Counted from the stretch's first letter, positions 24,975-38,300 are shown. The stretch is 64,000 bases of DNA from Rhinopomastus cyanomelas (GCA_013400115.1 VXBP01004383.1:125293-189292), one strand, 5' to 3'. Numbers and translations: made by a program. Notes: generated from the letters alone by a model not told the origin.

Positions 24975-25289
24975 AGAAGGTGATGAGGGGTGACCTCATT
25001 AGTGTTTGTAAATGTGTGAAGGGCTCCATCAGGAGGATGAAGCCAGACTTTTCTTAATGTCAGCTAGTGATAAGGATATGAGAAGGAACTTCTTCATAGT
25101 GAGGGTGGCAGAGCTCTAGAAGGGGCTGCCCAGGGGGGTTGTGGAGTCCCCTTCTCTGCAGAAGTTTAAAACCCACCTGGATATGTTCCTCTGTGACTTG
25201 GTCTAGGTGATCCTGCTGTGGCAGGGAAATTGGACTAGATGGTTTTTCAAGGTCCCTTCCAATCCCTAATGTTCTATGATTCTGTGATT
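24975..25289 (+). mobile_element. CR1 retrotransposon, 3' end with internal deletion
   Basis: It starts near GAAGGTGATGAGGGGTGACC and CATCAGGAGGATGAAGCCAG. The usual block between the 'agtgataggacaaggggcaa' and 'aatatgagaaggaact' positions is missing: AGTGATAAGGATATGAGAAG joins them directly. The 3' part includes GGCAGGGAAATTGGACTAG and a tail TTCTATGATTCTGTGA. Confidence 0.93.
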
Positions 25290-26599
25290 TTTCAGCATGA
25301 AGTATTAAAAAATGCCAGTTTCACTTTTTTGCAGATTAATGCTTAAAATCTTAAAATGCTTAACTTTCCCCCTCCCCCCTCTCTCTGGTTCTTGGACCTT
25401 CCATGTTTCTGTAACTCAGTAGTTTCAGTCTCCATGGTGGAAATTTTTGTCTGCTGTCTGCAAATCTAGACAGTACTTGCATAGATGTGAGTTCCCAGCT
25501 TCCTGAGGAGTAGTAGAGCTGTATTACATCTCCACATAGTCCACAGCTTTCTCATACTCCCTCTGGGAACGCTTGATCACACCATTAGGGGATCTGGGTA
25601 ACACAGGCCTCGTAAGAGTGTGGTTTGTTGCAAATTGCAAATAAAAATTCTTCCCAATTGGGAACTTGCAGATGACTCACTTAAAAGTAGGTGAAAATCA
25701 GGCTTGCTGTGAATTTCCACAGAACTCACCACTCTGTGGAAATCAGGGTAAATTTGGACAAGTAAATGCATGTTTCCTCTTTCTTGGAATGGACTAATGT
25801 TCTTTGCTTAAAAAAGAGCCAATAGAACAACACGGGACCTTCCACTTCAGTACAGCTAACTCCTTGGTCCTCTGTCATCCAGTGGAAACCTGGAATTAGA
25901 CAAATGGGACCTAGTGAACTAAATGGAAATCTCATTCCATCATGAAAGGCCAAGTAATTAATTTTGCCTAATCTCTTCCTAGCAATTAGCCTTTTTCTTC
26001 TATCCAAAATTCATTCCCCAATGCCCTCAGCTTCCTTCTGTGCACAGAACAAGGAGTAAGATGCAGAGGGGCATGTAGTGTTCTGCAGCTCTTTTCTACC
26101 TAAGCCCTTGTGAGAGAATTCCTGTGAGCAATTCCTTAGACAATCAGTTAAATGTCTTTAGCAAGTTTGATTGCAAAACACTTTTTCAACAAACCTTTTT
26201 TTCACAGTCCCCACTGAAGATCCTGGAAAGTGACTACTAGAGTATCTGTCACTTATTACTGAAAATTAAGACAGTGGATGTCTCCACTACATCAGGTGAT
26301 AAGCACAGCAGAAAAGCAGAGGTGCCAGTATCTGTTTGTATGTATTCCATGAAGGATTTGGATGACAAACAAGTAATGATGGAAGCAACCCAATGAACAA
26401 TTTATACTGTTGATGCTGTTGCATGTGGCTGGATGAAATTGTAATGTTTTTCATAAAGAGGTGAGGAATATTTTTTTACCATCTCCCGGGTTTCCAGTGT
26501 GAGTGGAAGTGGTTATCCATGTTCTAGAGCTTACAGTTCTACTAAAAATTCAGAGTGAGGAGAAAAGGGTGGTCAGAAGGTTCAGACCTAACATATGAG
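25290..26599. other. Intergenic DNA between two CR1 copies
   Basis: About 1.3 kb, AT-rich, with a C-rich patch near 25370-25385. No gene, RNA or repeat that I can support. Confidence 0.6.
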
Positions 26600-26999
26600 A
26601 ACAAACTAGAGAAGGTGGCTCTGTGTAGCATAAAAACAAGGACTGAGAGAAAGATCACTGCTATCTCAAAACGTATGGAAGAAAGAAGGTCAGGAGGATG
26701 GAGCCAGGCTCTGCTCAGTGTCATCTAATGATAGGACAAGGGGCAATAGGTGTTAGCTGGAACATAAGAGGTTACACATAAATATGAGAAGGAACTTCTT
26801 CATGGTGAGTGTGACAGAACACTGGAACAGGCTGCCCAGCGAGGTTGTGGAGTCTCCTTCTCTGGCATGTTTAAAACCTGCCTGGACATGTTCCTGGGCG
26901 ACTTGGTCTGGATGATCCTGCTCTGGCAGGGGGATTGGAGTAGATGATCTTTTGAGATCCCTTCCAATCCCTAACGTTCTGTTGTTATGTGATTCTGCG
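26600..26999 (+). mobile_element. CR1 retrotransposon, ~400-base 3' end
   Basis: From about 26660 the match is clear: GGTCAGGAGGATGGAGCCAG, TAATGATAGGACAAGGGGCA, AATATGAGAAGGAACTTC, GGCAGGGGGATTGGAGTAG, and a tail in which the usual ATTCTATGA units have become GTTGTTATGTGATTCTGCGA. The 26600-26660 stretch is probably the same element but diverged. The last base of the preserved tail fixes the 3' boundary. Confidence 0.93.
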
Positions 27000-29900
27000 A
27001 AAAGAATTATTTAAGCTAAAGGACAATAATGATCCAAGAATAAATGGGTAGAAGATGCTCTTGAACAAAATGTAGGGTGAAAATTAAGGACAAATTTTAG
27101 TGTAGAACACAACTATGCTCTAGAACAATGAAAATTAAGAAAAAAATATACTACAAGATGTAGCAACTTATGAGTAGTTATAACTGCCAGCAGTAGTTGA
27201 GCAAGTTGACTGAGCTGTTTTTCAGTCCTATAATACTCTTGATGCAGATTGTATAAAGGACACGTAGTCATGAAATAATTGTGGTATTGATTCAATGTTT
27301 CTTGAATAACAGATACAAGTGAATGTCAAAGCAGTGCCAGTGCCAAAGCACAGAGGGGCAAGCGTCCGCTGCAATTGCATTTATGGGAAGCAATGGAACT
27401 GTGCCAGAACAGGTTATCCAAAATGTTTCCATTACTCCCACTTCAGAAACATGTTAAGCTTTACCAAAAGGGGAGGTGACGTAGAATCATTTCATTTCAT
27501 TTTCAAGCCTGTATTTAGGACTCACGAGCCATGACCCTATGGTTTCTCAGTATTACACAGCTGAAACGTTTTGTTTTTCATGGTGATGACTTCTTTCCCT
27601 TAGAGACTGCAAGTCTTTTCCCATTTCAATGACAGCTTTTAGTTTGCCTGTCGGTGGTCAGTCACAATAGTGTTAGTGAACTTCACTGCACAGTTTTCAC
27701 TCTTATTAATCACAAATTTATTGGCTAAAGTGTTTCTACTCTAACATATGCATTTGTGATTATCTTTCAGTTTGCCAAAACTATATGGGAAGCAATGAGG
27801 AATAATTTTTAGAAGGAGACACCCTTTTTGGTGTCCATGCTTTACCATTTCAATTGCCATGAAATGAACATTGTATAATAAAGTTAAACATTTTTCAACA
27901 GGAATTCTGACCTCTTTTGCATACCAGTCCTCATTAATAAATAAATTAATACACACTTAACAACTTCAAAATACCTCTAAGAGGTAGATGCGAGTATTCA
28001 ATCAACAATCCTCACCTGCAGTGGAGTTGTTATCCAATTGCCTGAACATGGAGGGAGCATATTAAGTGTTCTGAATAAGATTATGCATTCAGAAATGCAG
28101 AAGTTCCCCAGAACTACAGAAACATCTCCACTAGTTTCTTATACAAGTGTGGGGTGAGATGAATATGTCAGGCCTTAACAAAGGCAAATATAGATATTTC
28201 TCTGCAATAGTTCTGTGCTACTTATTTTCCTAAAGACTAGGGTAAACTAGTGAATATTTTTCTGCTGGTCCAGGCTGGAAATGCAAAAACAACCAGTTAG
28301 TAGAAAGTAGCACTACAGTAGCTCTGTGTTTGAGAACTACTACTCTTTCTACATAGTAGAAAATGAGAATGTTTTATTAGATGACACAAAGAAAAGCTTT
28401 ATTGAGGAAGATGAGGATTTTTCATGCCTGGAATCTAAGTACGAGTTTTATGCCATAAAGCCAGACAGAGAAGTTCTGGTTTTTCAGGTCGGATGAAGCC
28501 TCTATGTTGTTGCAGAAGCTCACTTGTGTTTATGTGAATATGGGTCACCAAAGGAAAAAATATGTGATATTTTTCAAGGGTCTAGCATTGCAAGTAGGAT
28601 ATTATGGTCATCCAGAATCTGTAACATGGTGTAAAATGCAGCTTTATTTGTTTGTCTTACACTTTTGGAAGCACTGGTTCAGATTTTGTCTCAGGTCTCA
28701 CAAGTTCATAATTTTTCCCCCCACCATGTGACTACTTGCATGTCTCAACATTCAGTTATTTACAGCAGCTACACTGTTGTCTTCTTCTGTCTGCTCTACT
28801 GCTGTTGTTTATTGTTTGTGTCCTTGTCTCTTGTCAACCAGCTGTACTTTGCTAATCACCTCTGCTTCTGTGAACCTCTGTGGGAAGTCATCACTGCTTG
28901 CAGGGTTTCTAACAGATCTTACTGTAACTTGTCCTCTTTCGTGCTCATAATCTCCACTTGTGATCAAGAGACTGTGTGGAATGGTGGAAGGAGTGATCGA
29001 AACAACACTCTCACAGAAAGGCAAAATGAGAGGTGGTGTAGCCATTAGACAAGCCAGCTTCCAACACTGATGACGTCTTGCAGTTTACTGAAGTCATAAG
29101 TAACTGGATAAAGTCAGCAGAGCACCAGTGATGTTATAACCTGTCTTCAAGTCTTGACCCTGGCACCGCACAATTAGAGAGTAGAACTTTTTAAAAGGCC
29201 TCTCCTGCCATTTCTATCTCTTGTCACTGAGTTTCCAGCCATCCTGTTCCACAGAATAATCACTCTTTCTATAGTTTCCTGATACAGGTGGCTACCATTT
29301 GTACAGCTATCAATTTCTTTGCCCGTTTTAAAGCAGCTATTATTTATGCCAGTCTCTGCTTATCATCCTCTTTATCCATTTAGACAAGAACAGCTACAAA
29401 GTATTTTAAACAGCTTGAGATAAAGGTTAAGCTTAAGATCAGATGTTATCGTGCACAGCTTCAAAATAATGGGTTAAACCTGGTTCAACGCAATGTTCAG
29501 AAATCGTGTCTTTAATGTGCATTTAATTTGTGCCACTCTTTCAGATGTAAGAAATGTGAAAACATGAACTAAGCTAAAAAGCTACGGCCCATAAAGAAAA
29601 TCATCTGCAGCGGCGTAGAAGGTACACACCGCATCTTCTCTCGCTAGTCTTGTGCAGACAGAATGGAGAAACACACCTTTTCCCAAATCACTTTATGACT
29701 TTATTATTTAATTATAGTATATATCAATTGTATATGTCTCACCTCACTAAAGAAATGTGATAGTGGAAGTCCTGCATTTATTCTTCAAATAATTGTGGAA
29801 GGTTTTGCACTAGAATTAATGGCAAGCTCACAGTCCCCCTTACAATCAATAAATTATAAGGATATGTCTTGCTATTGAAATAGATTGCTTAGCCATTCAC

Positions 29901-32900
29901 CATTTGCCAAGGGATGCTGTCCAGATGTGTTGCATCTGAATTTCTCTGAATTTTCACTTGAGTGCTATGAAGTTAATCTGTTGTTTAGCACACCAAAAGA
30001 ATTGTTAAATATCTGCTAAACATTACGCCAGTTTGCTGTGTTCTGGTGTTAGGATTTTTTCTTCTCTTTCTTCTCTCTCTCCATCCCAGTGATCTCTAAC
30101 AATGCCCCACTGTTGCAATGCTGTTCTTTTGCCTCCTTCAGAGTATAATTTTATGCTAATCCTTGTGCTGTTGAAGAGGGCATTAACTTTCAGCTCATTT
30201 TTTGCTTTGTTGTGCAGGAAAACTTTGTTACTTACAACCTGAACTTTCCACAGACGTTACCTACTGCTTCCGCTGTTTGAACATTTATTTTTTGAATTTT
30301 TTAGAGATTACATGATAGGGATGCACGCTGCTGTCTCGCAGTCCAATTGCTGAGAGGACTGAACTTTCATCTCTGGGTTGGAATATGGCCCAGATTCTGG
30401 ATTTCAAAGCAGCTGAAAGGAAGACAATCATTAAGACAATGTTCCTTCAAATCCCAGTTCAAATAATCTCAAAGTCTACGCGAAACACAAATGCTGACCC
30501 CACAGAACTTCCAAACCTCCAGAATAGTTCATGAAGCTCTGAAAACACTTGCAAACATATTTCTGAAACTTTCCTTTTAGTTGGGGGCAAAATATCCCTT
30601 GGTTGCCATTAGTTTTCCTTAAATCCTGTGGAAATGCTCAGAGCTTCTTGGTATATTGAACAATTCAGAAAAATGGCTCATCATCTCGGTTTAGCTCAGC
30701 CTGCTAGTTTACTTAGTCCTGGCTTATGTTTTTCAGGTTCACTCTCAGGCTAGACAGCTCTGTCAACTCAAAAAGACAAGCTTTTTTCAAACTATTGATC
30801 TCTGTTGCTCTTCCAAATCCTTTAGTATTGGCTCTTAGGATTACTATAATGCTATAATCGTTCTGTTAAGGATTCAGATTTGTGGTGGACTAAAAGATGG
30901 TAACATCAAAAGGATTTAAATGCCCTTGAAGCAATCAATTTTTGTTCATCAAATACAAATGCTGAGAGGCTGCTTTCAGCTAATAATTTATAACTGAATT
31001 AATGACACATGGCTTCCGTCAGTAATGGTCTCCTCTCTGGGATCCTTTTTTCCCTTTCTGTGATCTGATTTCATATTCTGGGAAAGGAAATCAGAGTGCT
31101 AAGGAATTTAATCAGAAATGGGGACTGAAGTTAAAAAGGCTTACCTTTCTTGCTTCAGATTGGATTCTGCTGAAAGCTTTAACTTTTTGTTTAACTTCTA
31201 TTTTTAAGCCAATCCTACTCATCTGGAATGCTATTCCATTTTCTATTCTACATGCAATGGATGCTTCTGGGAAGCATCTTGAAAAAGTTTTAAGTAAGTC
31301 TAAAGCATGTGTAAGTTTTCAAACACTTTAGTTAATGAGAAATTTTTTGTATAAACAGAATGGTGCCAAAAAATGGGCATAGACTATTTACAATTTCTCA
31401 CTCCAGTTTCGTCTCCCTTCTCTCCTGGACTCCGGCCAGGTTCAGAATAAAACTGTCTGTTTTGCAGTTTAAAATATAGATTAAATAGTTGATTCTTATT
31501 TCCTGTCACAGTCCTGTTTTTCCTTTCCTTTTCTCATGGATTGAGATGAGTCTGTTTTTTCAGAAAGGGTATTCAAAATATTGACACCTTTTTTGTCCCT
31601 AAATTTTGTGTGGAAAGAGGAATATGCCTCAGGCTTGACATCTGTCAAAACATTCTGAACAAGAATAGCATTAAGAAGCCAACACCAGATAGGGTTAGAG
31701 AATAAGGCAAAAAAAAAGAGTAAAAGATAAATCCTTTATAGAGGAAACGTCATACACTTGAGTAAGTGCAGAATTATTGAGCACCTGCATAAAGTGATCT
31801 CAGCTTTATGCTGTCTCATCTCTGCTAGAATGATTAAGGACAGTCTAATAGCACCAGCTGTGTGATGAAGTTGCACTATGATGTAGTTTGACTATGGTGT
31901 GGTCCTTATTCCTTACTGTCAGATATGCCAGTTAGTGTTTGAAGTTGGTTTTGCAGGGGGACAATCATTGTGGCAGAAGAGAATAAACCAAACTGTGGTG
32001 TCAGTTTTAGGAACTCACTACCCCACTAACTCAGTTATTACCTCTTAACAGCTTTGTTCTGTGAATTGCAGAGATTTGGAATCACTGAAGTAAACTTTTA
32101 AGTACAGAAGTAAATTCTCAAGTTTCTTACCTGTGCAGCATGTGACTTCACAAATGCTCTCGGGTCTATAAATTCTTAGCAAAAATAGCAGGTAGGCTAT
32201 CGTGTGTCCTTTAGGTCTTACAGATAGCACTGTAGCTTGTTTCCCCTCATACAAACCATCTGCTCCTGTCTGATTAATCCTTCTCTCCATTTCCATTCTC
32301 CTTCAGTTTTCTTTCACCATGTCCTCCCTCACCCCAAACACCCTGCAGTTTATAATTGGGTTAGAAACAGATCAAGTTACTTAGATTTAATAGCTGAAAG
32401 AACTTACTCAGGGTAATTCCATTACAGCAATTTGTATCCAATTAATACTAAATTTTCAGTCACAGCAAATTTTCAACATAGGGCTTGCACTGGAATTTAT
32501 CTGCTGTGCTTGTGTATTAAAAGTGTATGTGATGTGGGTGACACCCAGCTATTGCTGAGCTTCTTCACACATCTGCTGACTTTCAGAATTTTGAAATCTT
32601 TAACAGGGAACTCAAGGCAGAACAAAACCAGTGAGCAGGAACCGAAACAGTGAAACAGAAATCAAAAGGAATGCAGTGCATAAGTTAGAAAAGCAGTAAC
32701 ATAGCAATGAACCTATTCATGGAATAAATCTTCATACAAGGTTTGGCGCGCGCACGTGTCACCAGTTTCCGAATTTGTTGAAGCTCAACTCAAAAACAAG
32801 AACTAACATTCTGCAAGTTGTTTAGAACCTCCAAAGAATCGAACCTAATCCTCACACAAAGCCTTGCAAAATTGGATCAATATGCAAAAATCAAACGTGA

Positions 32901-35127
32901 ACTTTTTGAAAAACAACAAGAAAACCGTTAGTAAAAGTTGCGAGTAGGTTCACTAACCTGGGTTTGCAGAGTACTCGCACCCGACACTGCCTGAAAGAGT
33001 GATGTTGTGTTTTAAGAGGTTTCGAATACATTGAGACTTACTAAAACAAAGTTACAGAAGAACGAAAGAACCGTGACAAAAATGACAAATAAAAAAAGCT
33101 TTTCATCTATTTGAAAATATGGTAACGTTAAGCTTTATGGCAACAGTGCTCATTTCCTCTCGCTCTGTCTTTGATGGGGAGATTTTGTTTTAAATCCTCT
33201 CCCACTCTGCAGTTTCAGGCAGTCCAAATGTCTTCTCTACCGAGAATGAAGAAATGACAGAATTTCTTTTCCTCTCAAAATTGATTTGACTGCTACCTGA
33301 ATCTTCTCTAATTTCCAGTTCCAAGTAGTCCACCATCTTTTTCTCCTTGCGCATTTTCTTCTGTCTCTTTGTCACCGTTTGAGCTGAAATGAAAATATTC
33401 TGGAAGTCATGTTTCATACACAGACCTGTGGAGCAGGCCCCAAAGGGTTCTCAGAGATGCTAAACAACAGAACAAAAGAGGCAAATGTCTGTTTCTTTAG
33501 TGGGTGGCTTCATGCATCTGGGCTCTTTTTATAGTGCAGGGTGTCAATTTATCTTTTGTCTCCTTAGGTGCATGTCTGAGCTCACATCCCTATGACAGTG
33601 CTGGGAATTACTGCAATTGCAACCTTCTCCAGGCACAGGAAATGTCAGAAGTTGCCTCACCAGCAAGATAAAGATATGGACAGAGGTGGTCACTTTGCCT
33701 GAGCTGGAGTCCTGGAGAAGTCACGGTAATTCAAAGTGCCGGAGACAGCCTCCTCCAGGAACTGCAAGTCTGTCCTTTTTTCACTTTCTAGCAGAAGAGC
33801 AGTCCTGTTCCAAGTCCTCAGAGCTGCAGAAGGAAATGTTGCCCACACTAGCAGAAGCTGGCTCCAATTACCAGCCTTTAATCGAGAGGCATGAAGATGC
33901 TGAGGTAGCCATCCTACAGACACATGGGTACGAACTGGAAATCTGCAGCTAACTTTAATGGGATGGTTCACATGCCTACAGTTCAGTTAGTGTGTAACTT
34001 CCTGCCGGAATATCGGTCATAAAACTTCTGAGTACTTCAATGACTTCTGGGGCAATGGACCACCAAGCTTTGGGAGGTACCTTCTGTGCAGGCAGAATGA
34101 AAAGCATTCAAAACAGCTTCTTCAATGAGACAATAAAAGTCTTGAATATGCCTTTTATCCCAGCAGTTCTGAGCACTGTCGTTAGCCAGGTTGCAGTCTC
34201 AGCGACAGTCTCCGTCTGCGTTAACATTCATCTTCAGAGTCAGATACCTTATAAACAAATACCACTTTGGCAGGATAATACACAGTGTCTTCCCTGTCTT
34301 GATTAGGATTGTGAGCAGGTGTTTATCACTTGTCAGTTAATTCACACAACCAGAAATGTTGTTAAGAGAAACCTTTAAAACTCTGAGGGTAAAAGGATCC
34401 AGAGGTTCTGGTTGAAACCTAGATTCTGTAATGACCTTTAAAAGTGTTAGTAAAATGCTTTTGTACTTCTCAGCTGGCCTTTAAACACAGGAGAAAGAGA
34501 TATGCAATCGTATTCAATAACCCTTTGAAGACTGTGAGAACCATTCTGTGGCCCAAAATAGGTATCCTTGGTCCAAAGATTCCTCTTGGGATCATCAGGT
34601 AGGAAATCCCATGGATCCTGACTCTGCCGTGTGATGTGTTACTGTATGCAGCTCTGAATGAGTTGTCTTTCAAAAGTTTGATTTTATTTTGTTTGTGAGG
34701 AAATCAGGAAAGGCCTTAAAGCTCTACCAAGTTGCTTACTTGTTTGTCTTTGTCAGGATCTCAAAGCATCCTGGTGTCTTAGGTAAATGAGTTGTGGGTT
34801 TGTACGGTCAGTGCTTTACAAGCTGATATTTGTTAAGCAAAGTAGAAGAGTAGCTATTACTTTATTATTCTCATCTTTTCTGTCCGCAGTCTAAACTGGA
34901 GTGACATTATTTTCAGAAGGATGACCCACCTCTAGAACTTTTTCGTCATGTGTAGCAAGTAACCCAGAACTTATTTATGCAGTAATGTTAGCAAGGACTA
35001 TAACATCCAAGCTGGAACTATTTATCATGGAGGAGGAAAATATACACCTAAATCTTAAGACATGATGTAAAACCACAACTCAGGTAGGAGATCTGGGTTA
35101 CAATGTGAAGTAAAATATGCTCCTGGA
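27000..35127. other. CR1-free intergenic DNA, possible regulatory landscape
   Basis: 8.1 kb without a recognisable transposon. Two stretches look like conserved non-coding elements by composition: 30890-31020 (long AT-rich run with ATCAAATACAAATGC and AATTTATAACTGAATTAATG) and 32740-33090 (CpG retained in AT-rich sequence, an E-box CACGTG at 32753-32758, and a hairpin at 32939-32979). Open frames of 60-127 codons are unrecognised. This description is by eye and conservation is untested. Confidence 0.45.
32939..32979. other. Inverted repeat (hairpin-forming)
   Basis: TGCGAGTA (32939-32946) pairs perfectly with TACTCGCA (32972-32979). Inside it GGTT (32947-32950) pairs with AACC (32955-32958) around CACT. 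The result is a hairpin with a 13-base asymmetric bulge. It does not fold as a tRNA: no complete T-arm consensus, acceptor or anticodon stem is visible. Confidence 0.6.
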
Positions 35128-35320
35128 TTCATAGAATCATAGAATTATTAGGGATTGGAAGGGACCTTGAGAGAGCATCTAGTCCAATCCCCCTGCCACA
35201 GCAGGATCACCCAGACCAAGTCATACAGACAGTCTGGGACCACAGGATCATCCAGTTCCAACTCCCCTGCCATGGGCTGGGACACCCCACCCTAGATCAG
35301 GCTGGCCAGAGCCAGAGACA
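35128..35320 (-). mobile_element. Composite CR1: two different CR1 3' tails in tandem (copy A)
   Basis: The first tail (TTCATAGAATCATAGAATTA, GGAAGGGACCTTGAG, CCACAGCAGGATCACCCAG) is the common type of this window. At 35232-35240, after CATACAGACAGTCTGGGA, it changes into a second, different CR1 3' end: CCACAGGATCATCCAGTTCC, CCCTGCCATGGGCTGGGAC, CTAGATCAGGCTGGCCAGAG. The same join occurs at 55123-55281. This is the only CR1 between 27.0 and 50.5 kb. Confidence 0.88.
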
Positions 35321-38300
35321 TCAAAAGTTTTACTGTTACAGGTTTTCCTAGTCATATACCAAATAAATTAAAATGGTTTTGCCTCACATTTTCTTTCACC
35401 CAGGCATCAACAGAATAGTATGAAGTTAATATGCTGAGAACACAAAATGTGGAGCAAAATGCTGAAAAACCTGTGGCACTTCTCCCTGTCAGTTCTCCCT
35501 GAAGATACATTGCATCCAGTTTGGGCAGAACTGACAGCGCCAAGATTAATGCCAAGGCAGCACGATTCAGCAAAGGAAGCATCGCGTATCTCAGCGCTGC
35601 TTCAGAGATGATGGGCAGAGGCTCGGTGATGTTTTCTGTCGTGTGAGATCGAGTCCTGAAGGTTGAGCATCTTGTGTGCCTTGTATTTTGCTACCAGTTA
35701 AAAGAAGGTGGGAAGTTTAGTTGCACCCCTGCTTGGTAAAGAAAACTGTATCTGAAAGCCAAAGCTGCACAGGGCTTAAATCCTTCTGGTAGCACTTTAA
35801 CCATCACCAACGTGGGTCTGATTTTCCAGCTTGCTTGCATTTGCTGAGAGTTATTTTTATAAGGATCTCACACACTGAGTCAATTCTTGGTATTTTTCTA
35901 TTGATTTTTCCACAACTGATGTGAAATAGAAGTATCTTGTAGGCCCTTTGTTTAACTGCATTTCCTCATGTTTTCCCCCTTAATCTTTGTAAACTTAGAT
36001 CTTCCCGAGGTTATAGCTGCATGTTTGTTATCACTTCTAGTCATGTGATATTTATCTAGCTGTGGCTACCACACTGCTGGTGCTTCTGAAACAGCACTGG
36101 GCTCCTCTGTTATCTTTCTGCAGGTGTTGGATTTGCCAGCCCCAGTGAAGTTTGGTATCCTCAGTAATTGCTGATAGTCTTTAAAACCAGCAGTCTGGGA
36201 TTTTCCCAGAAAGTTTACTTCCTGATAAACTGGATTCTTGTTACAGCATGAGAATATGCTCCAGAAGTAAGAAGGGAAAAATAGCTCACAACATTTTTTT
36301 CCTGCTTGATTGGCTAAATCAGCTGCACATATCAAATGCTAGAATGCAAAAGGAGATAGTCAAAGTAGAAGTTTGAAATTCAAACGTGCTGTCAGTTGCC
36401 AGATTTTTGCTAGTGAGTACAATCCATCTGCCCAGGGTTCCACGTTCAAATTACTGTAGACAGTACAGATCATCAGATTTAATCACTTTGAACATAGTCT
36501 AATTCCTTGACATGCAGAGTGTATATACAGGAAGGCATTTTAAAGCCTTCACTTTTCATTGTAAGTAGGACATCTTAAAGAATAAAACCTTGTCTTCTTG
36601 CCTTTTCTGAGTGTATGTGGAGATCTGTAAGTTGAGGATGCAAGGAAACAGTAAAAACCAGGTACTTATGAGAGCTGACCTTTAATTGAGGTGTTTTTGG
36701 AGCCTTCTAGAGGGGATTAGTTAAGCGTGGCTGTGTTCTGCAGAGTGGGACTCACTGTTGGCTTTACAGCAGACAGCTGTCTTCTCAGACTTCTCTTCTG
36801 CTTTTTTCTGATACCTGAACACATAGCAGCGGCAGCAGAGTTTACCCACATTGCAAACTTCATTGAAATAAGAGAGAAGAAAGAAACATTTCAAACAGCG
36901 CTATTTTGGAAAGAAGGACTGACCTTCTTCAATACTTTTCAAACATCAAAGGATTGTGCATTCTGTCTGCAAGTTAGTTTTCTGAATAAATTATTATTTG
37001 ATTCATCTCCCCATGATCTATTTTTAGCCTCTTGGGAGAGTTTTGAAAGCAAAAGTGCTTTTTTTATTTTCCCCTTGGTTTGGATCATATGGTTTGGAAG
37101 CTTATGGCTCTTTCTAGCTGCTTGACAGATTCTCACACAATTACCCTTCCAGCAAACTCACCCTTGCTGGAACTTACTTCTTAGGCATTCCTCCAGTGCC
37201 CCTTGCACTTGTGGCCGTCTGGATGTTCTGCTGATCAAAGAGCGCTCTTCTCCATCCACTTATCAAATGGTTTATTTTTACATAATCTGCCTCTGTTGAC
37301 ACCACAGCTGCTTTTTCAAACTGGGGTGGAGGGGAGAACTTCAGTTGAACAGAGGAGGCTGCATTAAAATCGAACAGTACATTTTTGCAAGTAAGTGGGC
37401 ATCTATAGCTGTGCTTTTCTGGGGTTATTGGACTTGATGGCTTTCAACTCAGCTACGTTTGTAGCAGTCTTACAGAATGAGAGGGTGTCTGACGGATGCT
37501 GTTTTAGTAAATCTACTCAGAGGCTTTGAACCCAAGCTCCTTACTTTGCAGAGCACTTTTTCTCTACACAAATTAAAATGTCATACAAATTCAGTGGAAA
37601 AAATATGCCTCCTTTATTGGATAGCACACTTTAAACTGGTATTTACCAACATGTCACCTCTGACAACTACAAACTGGGAAACAATATGCAGATGCTTGTA
37701 GCAAACCTACGTGAATGAAGATTGTGGATTCTTGAATAAAAACACATGGGGTTTTCTTAATTAACTTGGCTGAGGCAGATCTGGCCTGTTCATTGGACTG
37801 GCAGTAACCTAGAAATACAGTTCTGTGGTATCTTTTATATTTAAGTCTATAATCTACAACCTACAAAGTCTACAACCTTTTAATTTTTATTCTTTGAGAG
37901 ACAGTAGTATGCAAACGCTAATTTTCTGTCTCTTTCCTGGGTCAGTGAAGTGGGCAAAGTAGGTTTCTGTTCCTATCAAAGGTTTACTCAAAGATGTGAT
38001 GTAGACCGTAGCAATTTCTGAACTCACCATAGCTCTGCTAGGACCCAGCCCCACCAAAATTTCCGTTTCTTTTAAAATCGTAGGGTCAGACTTAAAGTAC
38101 AACCTGTGACTTTCTTGTGTTGGTCTAGCTGACTTCTGTTCGTTATGAGGCATGTAGGCAAAAGAGTCTCTGAGCTTCTCTCACCACCATCAAAAAACTA
38201 CTGAGACTGTTCCATGAACCAAGAATACAACTTCTGTCCATGAAACATGGAGTTCATTGTTCTCTGAGGAGATATTGAAGCTGATGACACAACAAAACGT

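Noticed and set aside
32939..32979. tRNA-like element because of GGTTCACTAACC
   Set aside because: No complete B-box, no acceptor or anticodon stem, and no A-box at the right distance.
36727..37125. 132-codon + frame with hydrophobic stretches near its end
   Set aside because: The hydrophobic residues come from T-rich sequence (Phe/Leu codons). There is no homology I can name, and the region looks like non-coding conserved DNA.
37410..37470. Possible CR1 scrap (TTATTGGACTTGATGGC)
   Set aside because: The match is under 20 bases and not followed by the CCTTCCAA block or a tail.
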